Assembly: GCA_942492735.1 (NCBI GenBank)
Contig: OW818648.1
Location: 2,356,001 to 2,420,000, forward strand
Source: Sporobacter sp942492735
GTDB lineage: Bacteria > Bacillota > Clostridia > Oscillospirales > Oscillospiraceae
Length of the DNA: 64,000 bases
Reading direction: 5' to 3'
Of the stretch, positions 1 to 8,507 are shown piece after piece. A model generated the notes under the pieces. It was not told the origin of the DNA. It was given only the letters and a program-made list of their open reading frames with translations, and ran no database searches. Within the stretch, counting starts at the first letter, position 1; every line of letters starts with the position of its first letter. Made by a program: the position numbers and the translations under genes.

Positions 1-242
1 CCCTTGGGATCATGATCCTGCTTCTGCTGCTGCGGAGAGATAAAAGCACTTATCTACTCATAAGCATTGCCGGCGCCGTCTTTCATAACATCGGGCAAAT
101 CGCAGCGGCCTCGATTATCCTCGAAACCGCGCTGTGGATTTACCTGCCCGTCTTGATCCTGTCGGGTATCGTTACAGGTTTTGCGACCTCAATTTTACTG
201 AAGCTGACATCACCGGTATTTTTGAGATTGCGCCTTAGATAA
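1..242 (+). CDS. Gx transporter family membrane protein, C-terminal end only (EetB-like)
   Basis: The frame is open from the window start and ends at a TAA at 240-242, so about 79 C-terminal residues are visible. They are almost wholly hydrophobic helix with the short motif FHNIGQ, which is characteristic of the Gx transporter family (formerly annotated heptaprenyl diphosphate synthase component I). In Listeria the homologue EetB belongs to the flavin-based extracellular electron transfer locus. The next two genes, a PplA-like lipoprotein and ApbE, match that neighbourhood, which supports the call. The gene is truncated by the window edge, not by mutation. Substrate is unknown; a role in electron transfer or quinone supply is inference. 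Confidence 0.7.
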   Translation, partial: LGIMILLLLLRRDKSTYLLISIAGAVFHNIGQIAAASIILETALWIYLPVLILSGIVTGFATSILLKLTSPVFLRLRLR

Positions 243-268
243 AAAGAGAATAATATTAGGAGGAAACT

Positions 269-1297
269 ATGAAAAAAATCATCACACTTTTGTTGGTCAC
301 TGTTTTAACAGCCGCACTTCTCGTCGGCTGCGGAACGACAACAACAACACCATCAGCATCCCCTTCGGCTTCTGCTGCGGCTCCCGCAACAGTAAAGACC
401 GGGCTGGCCATCGTCACATCAATAGAAAAATCAGCAGACGCAGGCGAAAAAGACGGCCTGGCGCAGGCTGACTCCGTCATCGTTGCTGTCACAGTAGACG
501 CAGCAGGCAAAATCGTCGACTGCGTTATTGATACCGCACAGACGAAAGCCAATTTCGGTGCCGATGGAAAAGTCATCACACCGCTTGATACAGTATTCAG
601 CACGAAGAATGAGCTTGGAGACGAATACGGTATGGGCAAAGCCTCAAGCATCGGCAAAGATTGGTATGCACAGGCTGCAGTACTGGCCGACTATGTCGTC
701 GGCAAAACTGTTGCCGAAGTCAAGGGTATAGCCGTTGATGCTGAGCAGCATGCTACAGACGCCGATCTCAAAGCCTCGGTCACAATCAAAATCGTCGGCT
801 ATATCGACGCCATTGAGAAAGCCGTTGCAAACGCCGCGGATCTCGGCGCAACTGCTACTGACAAAGTCAGCGTCGGCACAACGACAAACATCGAAAAATC
901 CAAGGATGTCAGCGATAAGGACGGACTCGTTCAGATTTACTCTACATACACAGCAATCACAATGAGCGCTGACGGCAAAATCACAAGCTGCATCATCGAT
1001 GCATCACAGAGCAACGTGAACTTTGATGCTACAGGCAAGATTACAACAGATCTTACTGTCGCGCCGCAGACCAAAAACGAGCTTGGTGACGCTTATGGCA
1101 TGAAGAAGGCGTCAACCATCGGCAAAGAATGGAACGAGCAGGCTGCCGCTTTTGCCGCATATGTCACCGGCAAAACAGTCGCCGAAGTCCAGGGCATCGC
1201 TGTTGCCGAAGGCCTTGCGACAGACGCAGACCTTAAAGCCTCCGTTACTGTCCATATCACAGATTTCCAGGCAATCATCGCAAAAGCTGCCGCATAA
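269..1297 (+). CDS. PplA/cAD1-type lipoprotein with two FMN-carrier-like repeats
   Basis: This 342-residue protein has a lipoprotein signal peptide with the lipobox LVGC (Cys21), a Thr/Ser/Ala-rich linker, and two homologous domains of about 145 residues (about 42-190 and 198-340). Both repeats share an N-terminal KDGL motif, a DGKI-type strand, a QTK/SQS..NF segment, an ELGDxYGM motif, and KAS(S/T)IGK(D/E)W. The architecture matches Listeria PplA and the enterococcal cAD1 pheromone precursor lipoprotein, which sit outside the membrane. Listeria PplA is flavinylated and passes electrons to extracellular acceptors. The likely FMN attachment region is the S126-S127 site in repeat 1 and S282-T283 in repeat 2; this is inferred. 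It starts 26 bp after the Gx transporter gene, has an AGGAGG ribosome binding site and precedes apbE, whose product attaches FMN to such proteins. Confidence 0.8.
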   Translation: MKKIITLLLVTVLTAALLVGCGTTTTTPSASPSASAAAPATVKTGLAIVTSIEKSADAGEKDGLAQADSVIVAVTVDAAGKIVDCVIDTAQTKANFGADGKVITPLDTVFSTKNELGDEYGMGKASSIGKDWYAQAAVLADYVVGKTVAEVKGIAVDAEQHATDADLKASVTIKIVGYIDAIEKAVANAADLGATATDKVSVGTTTNIEKSKDVSDKDGLVQIYSTYTAITMSADGKITSCIIDASQSNVNFDATGKITTDLTVAPQTKNELGDAYGMKKASTIGKEWNEQAAAFAAYVTGKTVAEVQGIAVAEGLATDADLKASVTVHITDFQAIIAKAAA

Positions 1298-1390
1298 TTA
1301 GGTAAATAATCCCAAGACTAATCGGAGGGGCAAAAATATTGCCTCTCCGATTTGCCAATTAAATCCTTCAAAATAGCAGGTGAGCGTCCC

Positions 1391-2446
1391 ATGAAAAAAT
1401 TCATCATCGGTTTTCTGTGTCTCGTTGTAATACTGTCATCAGGCTGTACCAAACCGGAGAATAATCGATATCAAGCGGAATTCCTAACGCTTTTTGATAC
1501 TGTAACGACGATAGTCGGTTATTCGGACAGCGAAGAGCATTTTAAAGAGTTCGCTGAGCAGCTCCGGAGCAAGCTTGAAGAATATCATCAGATGTATGAT
1601 ATTTATAATAACTATGACGGCATTCAGAATATTAAGACGATTAACGACAACGCCGGCAAGGCCCCTGTCACTGTCGACCGGCGTATTATTGATATGCTCC
1701 TTTTTGCGAGGGATGAGTATGCAGCGACCAGCGGGGCGGTGAATGTCGCGTTGGGTGCCGTGCTCAGCATATGGCATGATTACAGGGAAACGGGGCTTGA
1801 CAACCCGGAAAGCGCGGAGCTGCCGCCGATGGCACTGTTATTAGAAGCGACGAAGCATACGAATATCGATGATGTCGTTATTGACGAAGCAGCATCCACC
1901 GTATTTTTAAAGGACCCTGACATGAAGCTCGATGTCGGCGCGATTGCCAAAGGTTACGCCACGGAACAGGTCGCAGTTTATTTTGAGAACCAGGGTGTTA
2001 AATCCCTGCTGCTCAGTGTTGGCGGCAATGTCCGCGCTATCGGTGAAAAGCTCGTCCCCAGTTCTAGCGGCGACAAGCGCTGGACAATCGGCGTCCAGAA
2101 TCCCGATAAATCAAGCGCTGAAACCGAGCTGTTCTCTGTCCTCGTCAATGGGCTTTCTGTTGTGTCGAGCGGCATTTATGAGCGGTATTATACAGTTGAC
2201 GGCAAGCAGTACCATCATATCATTGATCCTGAGACACTTTATCCATCGACCTATTTTGCACAGGTAACGATATTATGCCGAGACTCCGGGCTGAGCGACT
2301 CTTTATCCACTGCCGTGTTTAATATGCCGCTGGAAGAGGGGCGCAGCTACATCGACAGCCTTGACAATGCTGAAGCAGCCTGGGTATTAAAAGACGGCAG
2401 TATCGAGTATTCTGCCGGCTTTAAGGAATACCTGAAAGTCGAATAG
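1391..2446 (+). CDS. apbE: FAD:protein FMN transferase (ApbE/FmnB-type lipoprotein)
   Basis: ApbE cleaves FAD and transfers FMN to a Ser/Thr of target proteins on the outer face of the membrane, with Mg2+. The 351-residue product starts at ATG 1391, which gives a clean lipoprotein signal with lipobox LSSGC; an upstream in-frame ATG at 1352 would add 13 residues and spoil the signal. Family motifs visible are LFDTVTT near the N-terminus, the LDVGAIAKGYA segment followed by LLSVGGNVRAIG, HHIIDPETLYPS, and SDSLSTAVF near the C-terminus. The adjacent two-repeat lipoprotein is the obvious substrate, and the gene probably closes an operon with it: a strong terminator follows at 2472. Confidence 0.93.
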   Translation: MKKFIIGFLCLVVILSSGCTKPENNRYQAEFLTLFDTVTTIVGYSDSEEHFKEFAEQLRSKLEEYHQMYDIYNNYDGIQNIKTINDNAGKAPVTVDRRIIDMLLFARDEYAATSGAVNVALGAVLSIWHDYRETGLDNPESAELPPMALLLEATKHTNIDDVVIDEAASTVFLKDPDMKLDVGAIAKGYATEQVAVYFENQGVKSLLLSVGGNVRAIGEKLVPSSSGDKRWTIGVQNPDKSSAETELFSVLVNGLSVVSSGIYERYYTVDGKQYHHIIDPETLYPSTYFAQVTILCRDSGLSDSLSTAVFNMPLEEGRSYIDSLDNAEAAWVLKDGSIEYSAGFKEYLKVE

Positions 2447-2471
2447 GTCATATAAAATGAAGGATAAACGA

Positions 2472-2511
2472 AAAACCAGACGTTCCCGAAAGGGCGCGTT
2501 TGGTTTTTTTT
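2472..2511 (+). terminator. Rho-independent terminator after apbE
   Basis: An AAACCAGACG arm pairs with CGCGTTTGGTTT across a GGG-rich loop and is followed by a run of eight T. It lies 25 bp past the apbE stop. Confidence 0.85.
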
Positions 2512-2538
2512 GTCTAATTGGAAGAATTGTGGTATACT
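2510..2538 (+). promoter_or_regulatory. Candidate promoter for the 2593 lipoprotein gene
   Basis: TTGTCT at 2510-2515 and TATACT at 2533-2538 are separated by 17 bp, and TGG just before TATACT makes an extended -10 element. It sits between the apbE terminator and the next start codon. Confidence 0.5.
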
Positions 2539-2592
2539 AAAAAAATTAAAACGCAATATTGGCAGGACGAATATGCGAAATGGAGATAAGAT

Positions 2593-3012
2593 ATGAAAAG
2601 AAAAATGAGTTTATTTTTGTCCGTTTTGGTTCTGTGTACTTTGACATCTGCCTGTACTTCGAAACTGACAACCATACGTCCGACGCTCATCAGCCGCATC
2701 GCAGTCTATAACGCTGTTACAAGCGAAACGGCAGAGATTATTCGCGATACAACGGACGACCTGGATTGGCTGATGGACGATATTGTATTCCAAATGGAAC
2801 AAATGTATGAAAAGGAAGGTAAGTGCAACGAAACGGATGGGCATCTATATAAAATAGAGTTTTACATGAACGATAAGCTGGAGCTCGACGTTTACATAAA
2901 CAGCGACGGCAGCGTGTGTAAAAAAGACAATCGATATCTTCAAGTTCAAAAAGAAGGCAATACGCATCCAATTGATCCCGAATTTTACGATAAGCTAGTC
3001 GACCTTCATTAA
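2593..3012 (+). CDS. Small lipoprotein of unknown function
   Basis: I do not recognise the family. The 139-residue product has a Lys/Arg-rich N-terminus, a hydrophobic core and the lipobox TSAC, so it should be anchored to the outer membrane face of a Gram-positive cell. The remaining 120 residues are mixed alpha/beta with an acidic middle section (DDLDWLMDD) and a polar C-terminal strand region, with no catalytic motif. A GGAG ribosome binding site lies 8 nt before the ATG. It has its own candidate promoter and is closed by a hairpin shared with the convergent permease gene, so it appears monocistronic. Confidence 0.65.
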   Translation: MKRKMSLFLSVLVLCTLTSACTSKLTTIRPTLISRIAVYNAVTSETAEIIRDTTDDLDWLMDDIVFQMEQMYEKEGKCNETDGHLYKIEFYMNDKLELDVYINSDGSVCKKDNRYLQVQKEGNTHPIDPEFYDKLVDLH

Positions 3013-3027
3013 CAAACATGGAATATA

Positions 3028-3066
3028 GCAATCCCGCTTCACATGAACTGAAGCGGGATTGCTTTA
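3028..3066. terminator. Hairpin terminator between convergent genes
   Basis: GCAATCCCGCTTCA (3028-3041) pairs perfectly with TGAAGCGGGATTGC (3049-3062) and is followed on the + strand by TTTACATTT. It separates the + strand lipoprotein from the - strand permease. Confidence 0.75.
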
Positions 3067-3082
3067 CATTTACTCTATGGAT

Positions 3083-4123
3083 TCATGAGCCGGAGGTCGC
3101 CGCAATAAGCAAGGCCTTCCGCAGTCTCTCAGCATTGATGTAGTCTATAACAAGAGCGACAATCAAAACAAAGCCCGAGGCGAAAACAATCCAGTAATCT
3201 TGAACCTCCAAAACCTTTAACATATTCTCGAATACGTTCAGCAGGAGCAGTGCTATAAAAGCGCCGCCTATACTTCCGGCGCCGCCAAGGAACGAAACAC
3301 CGCCGAGCACAGAGGCTGAAATGGCCCTGAAATCAAAACCGGACGTGATAATTGCTGTCGGACTTGCCAGCTTGATCTGTGCAGTCCATAAAAGGCCGCC
3401 TACTGCTGCAAGAATACTGTTGTTAACAAACAGAATCATACGCATTCTGTCCGGGTTCAATCCGGATAGACGCGCGGCATTGGGATTGCCTCCACACATA
3501 AATATGCTCCGCCCGAAAGTTGTTTTGGACAAAATAAACTGATAGGCAATCATCAAAAACAGCGCAATCAGGAAAATGACGGGAATAAAATCGAAGACTT
3601 TGGCTCTACCGAGCGCTACAAAGGTCTCGCGGCTGATTTGAATATTATTGCCCTGGGTAATGACGTTGCACAGTCCGGCATAAACCGAAGCCATACCAAT
3701 GGTTGCGATAAATGATGGGAACTTCAATTTGTTCACAAGAAACGTGTTTATTAACCCGAGACCGATCGCAAGCACTATACAAATCAGAAAAATGATACCC
3801 CAGGGCATGGCCGTGTTTTGACATAGCCACGCGAACACCATCGCGTTGATTCCGGCCTGTCCTGCAACGGAGAGGTCGATGTTGCCGCCAATTAAAATGG
3901 CAACGATACCGCAAAGCATAAAGCATTGGATGACCAATTTGTAAAAGATATTAAGAAGATTTCCGCTGGACATAAAACCTCTTGTAAACAGGGACGAGAA
4001 CGGGCGGCCTTCCAACACCCCGCTGCTGATGACCATTGTAATGATGATAAATATGACAAGAATCACAAAAAGCGGCACGGCTTTATGCCGCATTAAGTGC
4101 TTGAACGAATTCCCCTTTTGCAT
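3083..4123 (-). CDS. Sugar-type ABC transporter permease 2 (RbsC-like)
   Basis: A 346-residue polytopic membrane protein of the branched-chain/ribose/galactoside permease family (BPD_transp_2). It contains the family's Gly-rich EAA-like loop region (SASVLGGVSFLGGAGS) and about nine to ten hydrophobic segments. It is the last gene of the four-gene importer and starts 14 bp after the preceding permease gene. Two different permeases encoded in tandem suggest a heterodimeric channel rather than the homodimer of RbsC. The sugar is not identifiable from sequence. Confidence 0.88.
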   Translation of the reverse strand: MQKGNSFKHLMRHKAVPLFVILVIFIIITMVISSGVLEGRPFSSLFTRGFMSSGNLLNIFYKLVIQCFMLCGIVAILIGGNIDLSVAGQAGINAMVFAWLCQNTAMPWGIIFLICIVLAIGLGLINTFLVNKLKFPSFIATIGMASVYAGLCNVITQGNNIQISRETFVALGRAKVFDFIPVIFLIALFLMIAYQFILSKTTFGRSIFMCGGNPNAARLSGLNPDRMRMILFVNNSILAAVGGLLWTAQIKLASPTAIITSGFDFRAISASVLGGVSFLGGAGSIGGAFIALLLLNVFENMLKVLEVQDYWIVFASGFVLIVALVIDYINAERLRKALLIAATSGS

Positions 4124-4137
4124 AACTCTCCTCCTTC

Positions 4138-5175
4138 CTATGCTGCTTTTATCTTGCTGATGCGCCGTTGGCCGATGAAGTCCGAAGCAAGCGCAATGAG
4201 CAGAATGAAGCCGGAAAATACGTTTACCCAGAACGGATTGACGCCGACAACGCCCATTCCAATTTGAAATGTGTTAAGTATAAGCAGACCGACGAATGCG
4301 CCACCCATGCCGCCGGCACCGCCGCCGAATGAAATACCGCCCAGAATGGCCGCTGTAATACCGGTAAACTGGTTTGTCTGTAAAGCCAGCAACGCGCCCT
4401 GTCCAAGACGAGCCGTGTTAAATATGCCGGCAACGCCCCCGAGAACTGCAGTGTTCATAAAGAGAATGAATGTAATCTTGTTTGAGTTAATCCCCGCCAG
4501 ATTTGCTGCGATCGGATTGCCGCCCATGAGCATTACTTTCATTCCGAATTTTGACTTCGATATGAGTATCCCGTAGAACAAGAAGAAAACCAACATAACA
4601 ATTATGCCGAAGGGAACAGGCCCGATAGAGCTCTTGCCGATGAAGTCCAACGCCGGATCCAATACGGCAACGTTTGTCGCAAGGCCGTTTGCAGTTCCAA
4701 TGGAGCTGAACATATACGTCAGTCCCTTTGCCATAGATGCCATCGCCAAGGTCGCTATAAAAGCCGGAAAACGGAACTTCGTTACCATTATGGCGTTAAT
4801 GGCACCGAAGACAGCACAAAGCGCGAGGCAAAGTATAATGCCGACATACCACGGAACGCCCCAGTTAGCAATCGACGAGGCCAGAACCATGCCGCCAAAA
4901 GCGCCTATCGCCGCCTGCGATAGATCCAAAGAGCCGGAAATGAGCAGAAAGCCTGCGCCCATGGTCAGAAACGACGACAGCACAATAGAATTCAGGATAT
5001 TTCTCAATGTGGTCGCTTTGAAGAATTGCCCACCTTTTGCTGCCGACCATACGGTAAATATAACTGTCATTAGAACTAAAAGTACGACAAGCGAAAACAC
5101 CTTATGTCGTAGCAGCGGACGTATATGCCTGTCAAAAAAGTTGTCTTTTCTCAATGTCTCCGCCTCCTTAATCAA
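4138..5175 (-). CDS. Sugar-type ABC transporter permease 1 (RbsC-like)
   Basis: A 345-residue inner membrane permease homologous to its downstream neighbour, with the same conserved loop (ITAAILGGISFGGGAGG) that contacts the ATPase. The first residues are charged and precede a hydrophobic helix, consistent with a cytoplasmic N-terminus. The start overlaps the end of the ATPase gene by 8 bp, a sign of translational coupling. It acts with the 3083-4123 permease and the ATPase to import a monosaccharide or related compound. Confidence 0.88.
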   Translation of the reverse strand: MIKEAETLRKDNFFDRHIRPLLRHKVFSLVVLLVLMTVIFTVWSAAKGGQFFKATTLRNILNSIVLSSFLTMGAGFLLISGSLDLSQAAIGAFGGMVLASSIANWGVPWYVGIILCLALCAVFGAINAIMVTKFRFPAFIATLAMASMAKGLTYMFSSIGTANGLATNVAVLDPALDFIGKSSIGPVPFGIIVMLVFFLFYGILISKSKFGMKVMLMGGNPIAANLAGINSNKITFILFMNTAVLGGVAGIFNTARLGQGALLALQTNQFTGITAAILGGISFGGGAGGMGGAFVGLLILNTFQIGMGVVGVNPFWVNVFSGFILLIALASDFIGQRRISKIKAA

Positions 5176-6661
5176 GCATTGCCATGGCTAGGACTTTTTC
5201 TTCCGTTGCGTCCTGCCGCGATACAGCGCCTGTAACATGTCCGTTATGCATGACGACGATGTTATCCGCTAAATTTATGACCTCCGTTAGCTCGCTTGAT
5301 ATAAATATGACGGCATGTCCCTGTTTTGCAAGATCGCATACAGTCTGGTAAATCTCCGCTTTCGTGCCAACGTCTATACCCTTTGTAGGCTCGTCGAGAA
5401 TCAGTACCTTTGCGATCATCTTTTCACTAGTCCAACGGCCAAGGATAACCTTTTGTTGGTTGCCCCCTGATAATTCAAACGTAATTTTGTCGACGGAGGG
5501 CGTCTTTATTGAATATTTCTCAACTGCTTGATGCGCCAGCTTTGTCGCCTCGTTCCTGTCGACAAATACGCCCTTATTTAAGGAATCTATAACAGGCATG
5601 ACGATGTTGTCCTTGACGGAGCGGTACATAACGAGACCTTGGTCTTTACGATCCTCGGGACAAAGCGCTATACCGGCGTCAATGGCCTCTCTCGGATTTT
5701 TAAACGTGACAGATTTACCGTCTAGTATTACTTCGCCTCCTGTTATCTCGTCAGCCCCGAACAGCGCGCGCGCCACTTCCGTACGCCCAGCACCGACTAA
5801 ACCCGCAAAACCAAGAATCTCACCTTTGCGAAGCTTAAAGCTGACGTCTTTTAAAACCAGTGTTCTGAGGTTTTTAACTTCAAGAATGACGTCGCCGAAT
5901 TTGTCGTTTCTTCTTAAGTTTGCATACGTATCGCCAATATCTCTTCCAACCATCGCCTTGATAAGCTCGGTTTCGTTTGTCTCCGACGTTTTTAAAGATT
6001 TGACGAACTTCCCGTCTTTTAAAACCACAATTTGGTCCGTTACCTGGAAGATTTCGGCCAGACGGTGTGATACGTAAATGACCGCTTTTCCTTCGTCCTT
6101 AAGCTTCAGGATCAGATCAAAGAGTATCTTAATCTCCGTATCAGTCAGCGGAGCTGTCGGTTCGTCAAAAGCAATAATGTCCGAGTTCCTGCGATAGGCC
6201 TTCATGATTTCAACCATCTGCTGGTGCGCGATATTAAGATGCCCTACCGGTTCTAGGGGATCGATATCCAAACCAAACCTATCAATAATCTCCTTTGCCT
6301 CAGCATAAAGCCGACGTTTGTCAAATAGCTTCAGCTTCGTTTTGGGTAAGGCACCCAGAAACATGTTTTCCATAACCGACATGCTGGGGATGAGCTGCCG
6401 CTCCTGATATATAACGCTGATACCTGAGGCAATTGCCTCTTGACAGCTCGAAAAAACAACTTTCTTCCCATTGAGTAGGATTTCACCGTCGTCGGCTTTT
6501 TGGTCGCCGCTCATGATTTTGAGCAGGGTGCTTTTACCCGCCCCGTTTTCTCCGAGCAGCGCGAGAACTTTCCCGCCCTCCGCCTTAAAGCTGATGCCGT
6601 CAAGAGCGCGGACACCGGGGTATGACTTCCCAATACCCTTAAATTCTAATGACTTTGACAT
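5168..6661 (-). CDS. Sugar-type ABC transporter ATPase with two nucleotide-binding domains (RbsA/MglA-like)
   Basis: The 497-residue cytoplasmic protein carries two fused ABC domains. The N-terminal domain has Walker A GENGAGKST, a degenerate signature near AHQQMVEIMKA and Walker B AFDEPTAPLT. The C-terminal domain has the degenerate Walker A GLVGAGRTE typical of RbsA/MglA, a canonical LSGGNQQKV signature and Walker B LILDEPTKGIDVG. One intact and one degenerate ATP site is normal for this family. It lies between the binding protein gene (82 bp upstream) and the two permease genes in one transcription unit. Confidence 0.93.
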   Translation of the reverse strand: MSKSLEFKGIGKSYPGVRALDGISFKAEGGKVLALLGENGAGKSTLLKIMSGDQKADDGEILLNGKKVVFSSCQEAIASGISVIYQERQLIPSMSVMENMFLGALPKTKLKLFDKRRLYAEAKEIIDRFGLDIDPLEPVGHLNIAHQQMVEIMKAYRRNSDIIAFDEPTAPLTDTEIKILFDLILKLKDEGKAVIYVSHRLAEIFQVTDQIVVLKDGKFVKSLKTSETNETELIKAMVGRDIGDTYANLRRNDKFGDVILEVKNLRTLVLKDVSFKLRKGEILGFAGLVGAGRTEVARALFGADEITGGEVILDGKSVTFKNPREAIDAGIALCPEDRKDQGLVMYRSVKDNIVMPVIDSLNKGVFVDRNEATKLAHQAVEKYSIKTPSVDKITFELSGGNQQKVILGRWTSEKMIAKVLILDEPTKGIDVGTKAEIYQTVCDLAKQGHAVIFISSELTEVINLADNIVVMHNGHVTGAVSRQDATEEKVLAMAMLD

Positions 6662-6743
6662 ATGTTCACCTGCCTAATAAAATCGTTATTTAAATTGGAC
6701 GGCGATAACCGCCGTCCAATTATATGTGTTCTTTTACCGAAGC

Positions 6744-8099
6744 TTAAGGTGCTTTAAAGTCAGCGGGCACTTCTATAAACGGACTGTAGTCGTCAATATT
6801 AATACCTTCTTGGCTGTAGGGGTATGCGTCGGCGAAGGCGTACATATCCGTCCACTCGAGGTAGTGTTTATAGGTTTCGTACTCAAGCCATACCGTGGGC
6901 AATCTGAGCTGCGGGAATGTGTGGCCGTCCTTGCCGTGGTCGTCCCATTTCACCCAACTCGGCCAAATCGTATCAGGAGTCGCCCAGCCGTTAAGGTACG
7001 CGTAAACTGCGCCGATGATCGGCTCTGCGTAGAGGTTCTGCGCTGTGAACAGAGCATAGCGGAAAGAGTCTTGCTGCCCTTGATCCCACTGCATCTGTAG
7101 CCCAGAGCCGCCAAAGGTGATGACGCAGGAGGTGTCGGTCAGGCCTTGCTGGTCAAGTATTGATGAGGCTGCCAAGGCGAAGTCGTCAATGAGGCCGTTG
7201 CAAAGCCAGTACTTATAATCGGTGTTTGAGGAGACGACGGGGCCGACGGCGTCGAGTCCGCCCTGGAGACTGATGCCGGTAGAAACGGTGTCGGCGACAA
7301 AGAAGTTGTCTGTACTGCCGGTCGTTTCTAGCCAGAGAGCTTCAGAAGCTCTAACCCGGTCATGCAGCGGGGGAACGACAGAGAAGTCAACGCAGAGGAA
7401 AGCGATTTCTGACCAGGGAACATCGGGGTAGGTCGCTTCTTTCCATTCGATGAGTCTTTTTGTTACTTGTGTGCCGGCATCATAGTTGTCAAAACCGACA
7501 TAGGGGTTGACCATGTTGCCGCCGTTGGGGACGCCGTCCCCGGTTGTGCCGTCACGAGGGGCGGCCATCTGTGTCATCCATGCAACGTCTGGATAGTTCG
7601 AGAGCATGTCGACAACTGCGGGAATAATCGTCACGTCAGGATCAAGGATTAACGCTTTTACACCCTGGTCGAGCATGTTTTGCAGGCTCGTCATATATAA
7701 GTCGGCGTCGTTGTTCGTGCTTATGTAACCGGCCCATTCCAAGTTGTATAAGGGTGCCCAATGCTCATAAGCGTCAGCGGACTGCTGATATAACGGGCCG
7801 CCGGCCTGCGCGAGGTATGCTACTTTATATTTTTCATTCTTTGTATAGTCATAATTTCTGTCAAAGTGCGCGATTGTGTCTAAATTGATGGATCCGTCTG
7901 CGTTGGCGTTTGGAAACGCTGAGCTTTTGTCACCTTCCGGGGGAGCAACAGATGGGGCTGTCGAGGTTGTTTCGCCGGCATCTGTCGTGGCCGGGGCGGA
8001 ACTGCTGGGACTGGTCGTTACGGGTTGAGCTCCGCATGAGAAAAGCGCGAATACGAATACCAATGTAAGAACGACTGACAGTACTTTTTTCATTTTCAC
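6744..8099 (-). CDS. Periplasmic-binding-protein-like lipoprotein of the sugar ABC importer
   Basis: A 451-residue lipoprotein (lipobox FSCG near residue 22) followed by a Ser/Thr/Pro-rich linker and a type 1 periplasmic-binding fold (start near KYKVAYLAQAGGP). It is longer than RbsB by an N-terminal linker and a C-terminal Trp/Tyr-rich section. It captures the solute outside the membrane and delivers it to the permease pair encoded downstream. As first gene of the operon it is preceded by a consensus promoter at 8156-8184. The ligand cannot be assigned; the aromatic residues fit a sugar or sugar-like ligand. Confidence 0.85.
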   Translation of the reverse strand: MKMKKVLSVVLTLVFVFALFSCGAQPVTTSPSSSAPATTDAGETTSTAPSVAPPEGDKSSAFPNANADGSINLDTIAHFDRNYDYTKNEKYKVAYLAQAGGPLYQQSADAYEHWAPLYNLEWAGYISTNNDADLYMTSLQNMLDQGVKALILDPDVTIIPAVVDMLSNYPDVAWMTQMAAPRDGTTGDGVPNGGNMVNPYVGFDNYDAGTQVTKRLIEWKEATYPDVPWSEIAFLCVDFSVVPPLHDRVRASEALWLETTGSTDNFFVADTVSTGISLQGGLDAVGPVVSSNTDYKYWLCNGLIDDFALAASSILDQQGLTDTSCVITFGGSGLQMQWDQGQQDSFRYALFTAQNLYAEPIIGAVYAYLNGWATPDTIWPSWVKWDDHGKDGHTFPQLRLPTVWLEYETYKHYLEWTDMYAFADAYPYSQEGINIDDYSPFIEVPADFKAP

Positions 8100-8155
8100 T
8101 TTCTCTCCTTTAAAAATAATCGCTGTGGTTTATGAAATATCCTTGGTGTGACTAT

Positions 8156-8184
8156 ATTATAAAATTTTTGTGCGTTCTTGTCAA
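8156..8184 (-). promoter_or_regulatory. Consensus sigma-A promoter of the sugar ABC operon
   Basis: On the - strand TTGACA (complement of 8179-8184) and TATAAT (complement of 8156-8161) are exactly 17 bp apart. The predicted transcript starts about 50 nt before the binding-protein ATG. Confidence 0.85.
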
Positions 8185-8213
8185 CAAAATGTGATATGTA
8201 TGCACGGAATCTG

Positions 8214-8234
8214 TGTAATCACACAATGATTACA
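8214..8234. promoter_or_regulatory. Perfect inverted repeat, probable regulator site
   Basis: TGTAATCA (8214-8221) and TGATTACA (8227-8234) form an 8-bp inverted repeat with a 5-bp spacer. It lies 30 bp upstream of the -35 element of the - strand sugar operon promoter, a usual position for an activator. The cognate protein is not encoded in the window. The remainder of the 8100-8507 intergenic region is AT-rich and holds only this site and the two divergent promoters. Confidence 0.5.
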
Positions 8235-8391
8235 TCAATATTAATATATTTCTAATATATGCTTAATATATTCATTTTATATAACACGTGTAATATTATG
8301 GACAGATCGAGGAATCGGCAGACCGTGTTAAACAGCTGATTTTAGTATCTTGAATTAATTAAGCCTGATTTTACAGAGGTTTTGACATAGT

Positions 8392-8420
8392 TTGCACTAT
8401 ATTCAAGATTGCAATAAAAT
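8392..8420 (+). promoter_or_regulatory. Promoter of the oligoendopeptidase gene
   Basis: TTGACA at 8392-8397 and TAAAAT at 8415-8420 are 17 bp apart. The expected leader is about 80 nt. Confidence 0.7.
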
Positions 8421-8507
8421 ACCTGATAAGGTATAATTTTGGATGTGGCGGATGTGCCGAGCATTGATCGAATGTGTGTACATAATAAATCATAAGGAGC
8501 AGCTTCT

